From Sipunculus nudus (lineage: Eukaryota; Annelida; Sipuncula; Golfingiida; Sipunculidae), in contig CM049316.1 in NCBI GenBank assembly GCA_026874595.1, positions 7,766,339 through 7,830,338 of the forward strand: a DNA stretch of 64,000 nucleotides. Reading direction: 5' to 3'. Below are positions 62,699 to 64,000 of the stretch, in pieces. Each line of letters starts with the position of its first letter. The stretch's first letter is position 1. Position numbers and translations under genes: made by a program. The notes beneath the pieces were generated by a model that saw only the letters and a program-made list of their open reading frames with translations, ran no database searches and had not been told where the DNA came from.

Positions 62699-63683
62699 CA
62701 GTAGAACGCCTGCTAACGGCCACGCCTCAATAACGGTCAATACGTCTATAATGGTCAGATTTTCCGGTCCCGAATTTTTTACCGTTATATTTCATAATCA
62801 TTTTGTTGTCTATTACGGTCAATCCTCTGTTCCGTGTTACGGCCAGGTCTCTCGGTCCCGCAGGCCGGGAAACGCCTCAATTACGGTCAGGGGCAGTGAC
62901 TCCGTGACATGGGCTCAACTAATCGAGCGGTCACTTCTGACCTCAATATCATTACACAAGTGTCCGCTCTCACATATTCCTGTCTGTTAATGAGTGCATG
63001 GAATAAGGTAACCACTCGACCGTGACTGAGTTGTTTGAAACGTAGCCAGCGTCGTACTACCCCACTCAGCCTCATTAGTATGCACAAAAGTAAGGCATAT
63101 GTTCCAACCTGCGTGTATGTATGGGAATCATTCGTGCGAGCCGGATCTTAATCATAGTGTTTGTCATTTAATTAATGAATGACAACCAGCGGGTCCCGAA
63201 GATTATGTCATCAGAAAAAAAAGTTAGGCTAACTGTGCATCTTTAAACTTTCTTTAATATCCTTGTGAACACGTACATAAAACGAAAGCAGTGCGGCAAA
63301 CATCGCAAATTTACTTATACATGAATAATTATGAATGCAAAATAAATATTGTTACATGTATAAAATGTTACGCATACTCTGTCCCAATCACCAAGAAAGA
63401 ACATGAACTTGCTCTCAAAGAAAAGGTAGATCTGATCAGGAAGAGTGACGGGAAAAGCAGCCGACAGCTAGCAGAAATTTTTTATTTTTTTTATTGATAA
63501 CAGTAGTTATACTAATACTTTGTATAAACGTTTATTTTGTTGAACGTAAAAAAAAGATTTGAACTTGGTTTCGTGTTACATTTTAACCCCCTTATCCTGG
63601 TAAAGTCCTGTATAACGGCCACTCCTGTATTAAGGCCACTTTCTTCCAGTCCCGATGGTGACCGTAATACAGGCGTTCTACTG
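62699..63683 (+). mobile_element. pogo/Tigger-like DNA transposon remnant
   Basis: 985 bp bounded by inverted repeats CAGTAGAACGCCTG (62699) and CAGGCGTTCTACTG (63670-63683), with further imperfect matching inside (ACGGCCAC / GTGGCC). TA dinucleotides flank both ends (62697-62698 and 63684-63685), the target duplication of the Tc1/mariner group. The sub-terminal regions are rich in ACGGTCA/ACGGCCA words. An internal coding scrap matches the pipsqueak-type helix-turn-helix that starts pogo and CENP-B transposases. The catalytic part is deleted, so it is inactive. Confidence 0.85.
63385..63474 (+). pseudogene. pogo/CENP-B-type transposase DNA-binding domain fragment
   Basis: The frame reads ITKKEHELALKEKVDLIRKS then DGKSSRQLAEIF, the first helices of the psq/CENP-B N-terminal helix-turn-helix. 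After IF the match ends in a T-rich run and a stop. No DDE/D domain follows before the right inverted repeat. Confidence 0.85.
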
Positions 63684-63685
63684 TA

Positions 63686-64000
63686 GTTTTTGTTAAGATA
63701 ACATGCCTGTATTACATTAGCAATTTTCTTCATGTTTTTTACAAATATAACGTTGGTATAAGTAGGCTTAACCAGTGTATATAAACGTATTGATGCTTGT
63801 TCCTGCAGCAGTAAATGCAGAATGTGCATATGTAATAATGAATTTGTGCAATTCTGATATGTAAAGTTTTTATCTACTCGTAGACTAAATAAAACACTTT
63901 TATGCCCACAAGTAAATAATTGAATGTTATGGATTTCTCATATCAAGACTATAGACCATGTAATTTGCTTTGGTATGAGTTTGTAAAATTTGTGCTATAT
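63686..64000. other. non-coding to window end
   Basis: AT-rich sequence after the pogo-like element; nothing recognisable. Confidence 0.45.

Overview
This is animal nuclear DNA, AT-rich and gene-poor. It has long non-coding stretches, (AT)n, (CT)n, (TTA)n and poly-C/G tracts, several families of interspersed and tandem repeats, and only short candidate exons with GT/AG borders. The mix of transposons (a Ty3/gypsy-type LTR element, a pogo/Tigger-type element, a tRNA-derived SINE family, non-autonomous elements with tandem-repeat cores) points to a marine invertebrate. A mollusc, possibly a bivalve, is my guess from general resemblance, not proof. Nearly all open frames above 60 codons look like chance or repeat-derived frames.

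Layout. 0-11.3 kb: a possible minus-strand gene. Its first coding exon lies at 11045-11098 behind a TATA/CCAAT arrangement, and an internal exon at 1975-2172 matches it in phase and has good splice borders. The 8.9 kb between them would be intron; it carries a solo LTR (2639-3456). A possible plus-strand terminal exon sits at 154-279. 15.7 kb: another candidate minus-strand exon. 17.0-17.4 kb: a 36-bp minisatellite that is open on both strands. 18.6-22.4 kb: a decayed minus-strand Ty3/gypsy element in which integrase precedes reverse transcriptase (Gmr1-type order), with two LTRs, a tRNA-Pro-like primer binding site and gag remains. 22.5-23.3 kb: GC-richer duplicated repeat. 23.9-37.3 kb: mainly unannotatable intergenic or intronic DNA with microsatellites and one SINE. 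39.1-40.8 and 49.5-50.2 kb: two copies of a family that begins with a GCTCAG hairpin. 42.3-43.3 kb: two neighbouring arrays of short palindromes, the most unusual structure in the window. 45.25-45.97 kb: a 300-bp tandem repeat. 47.0-47.3 kb: a second SINE copy in the opposite orientation. 58.6-60.3 kb: an element with inverted ends and nine 180-bp tandem units. 60.95-62.1 kb: a degenerate ~28-bp repeat array split by a solo LTR. 62.7-63.7 kb: a pogo/Tigger-like DNA transposon remnant.

There is no prokaryotic operon, rRNA, CRISPR array or confident intact protein gene. The best candidates for something not described are the palindrome arrays at 42.3-43.3 kb, which share a leader but have different hairpin cores.
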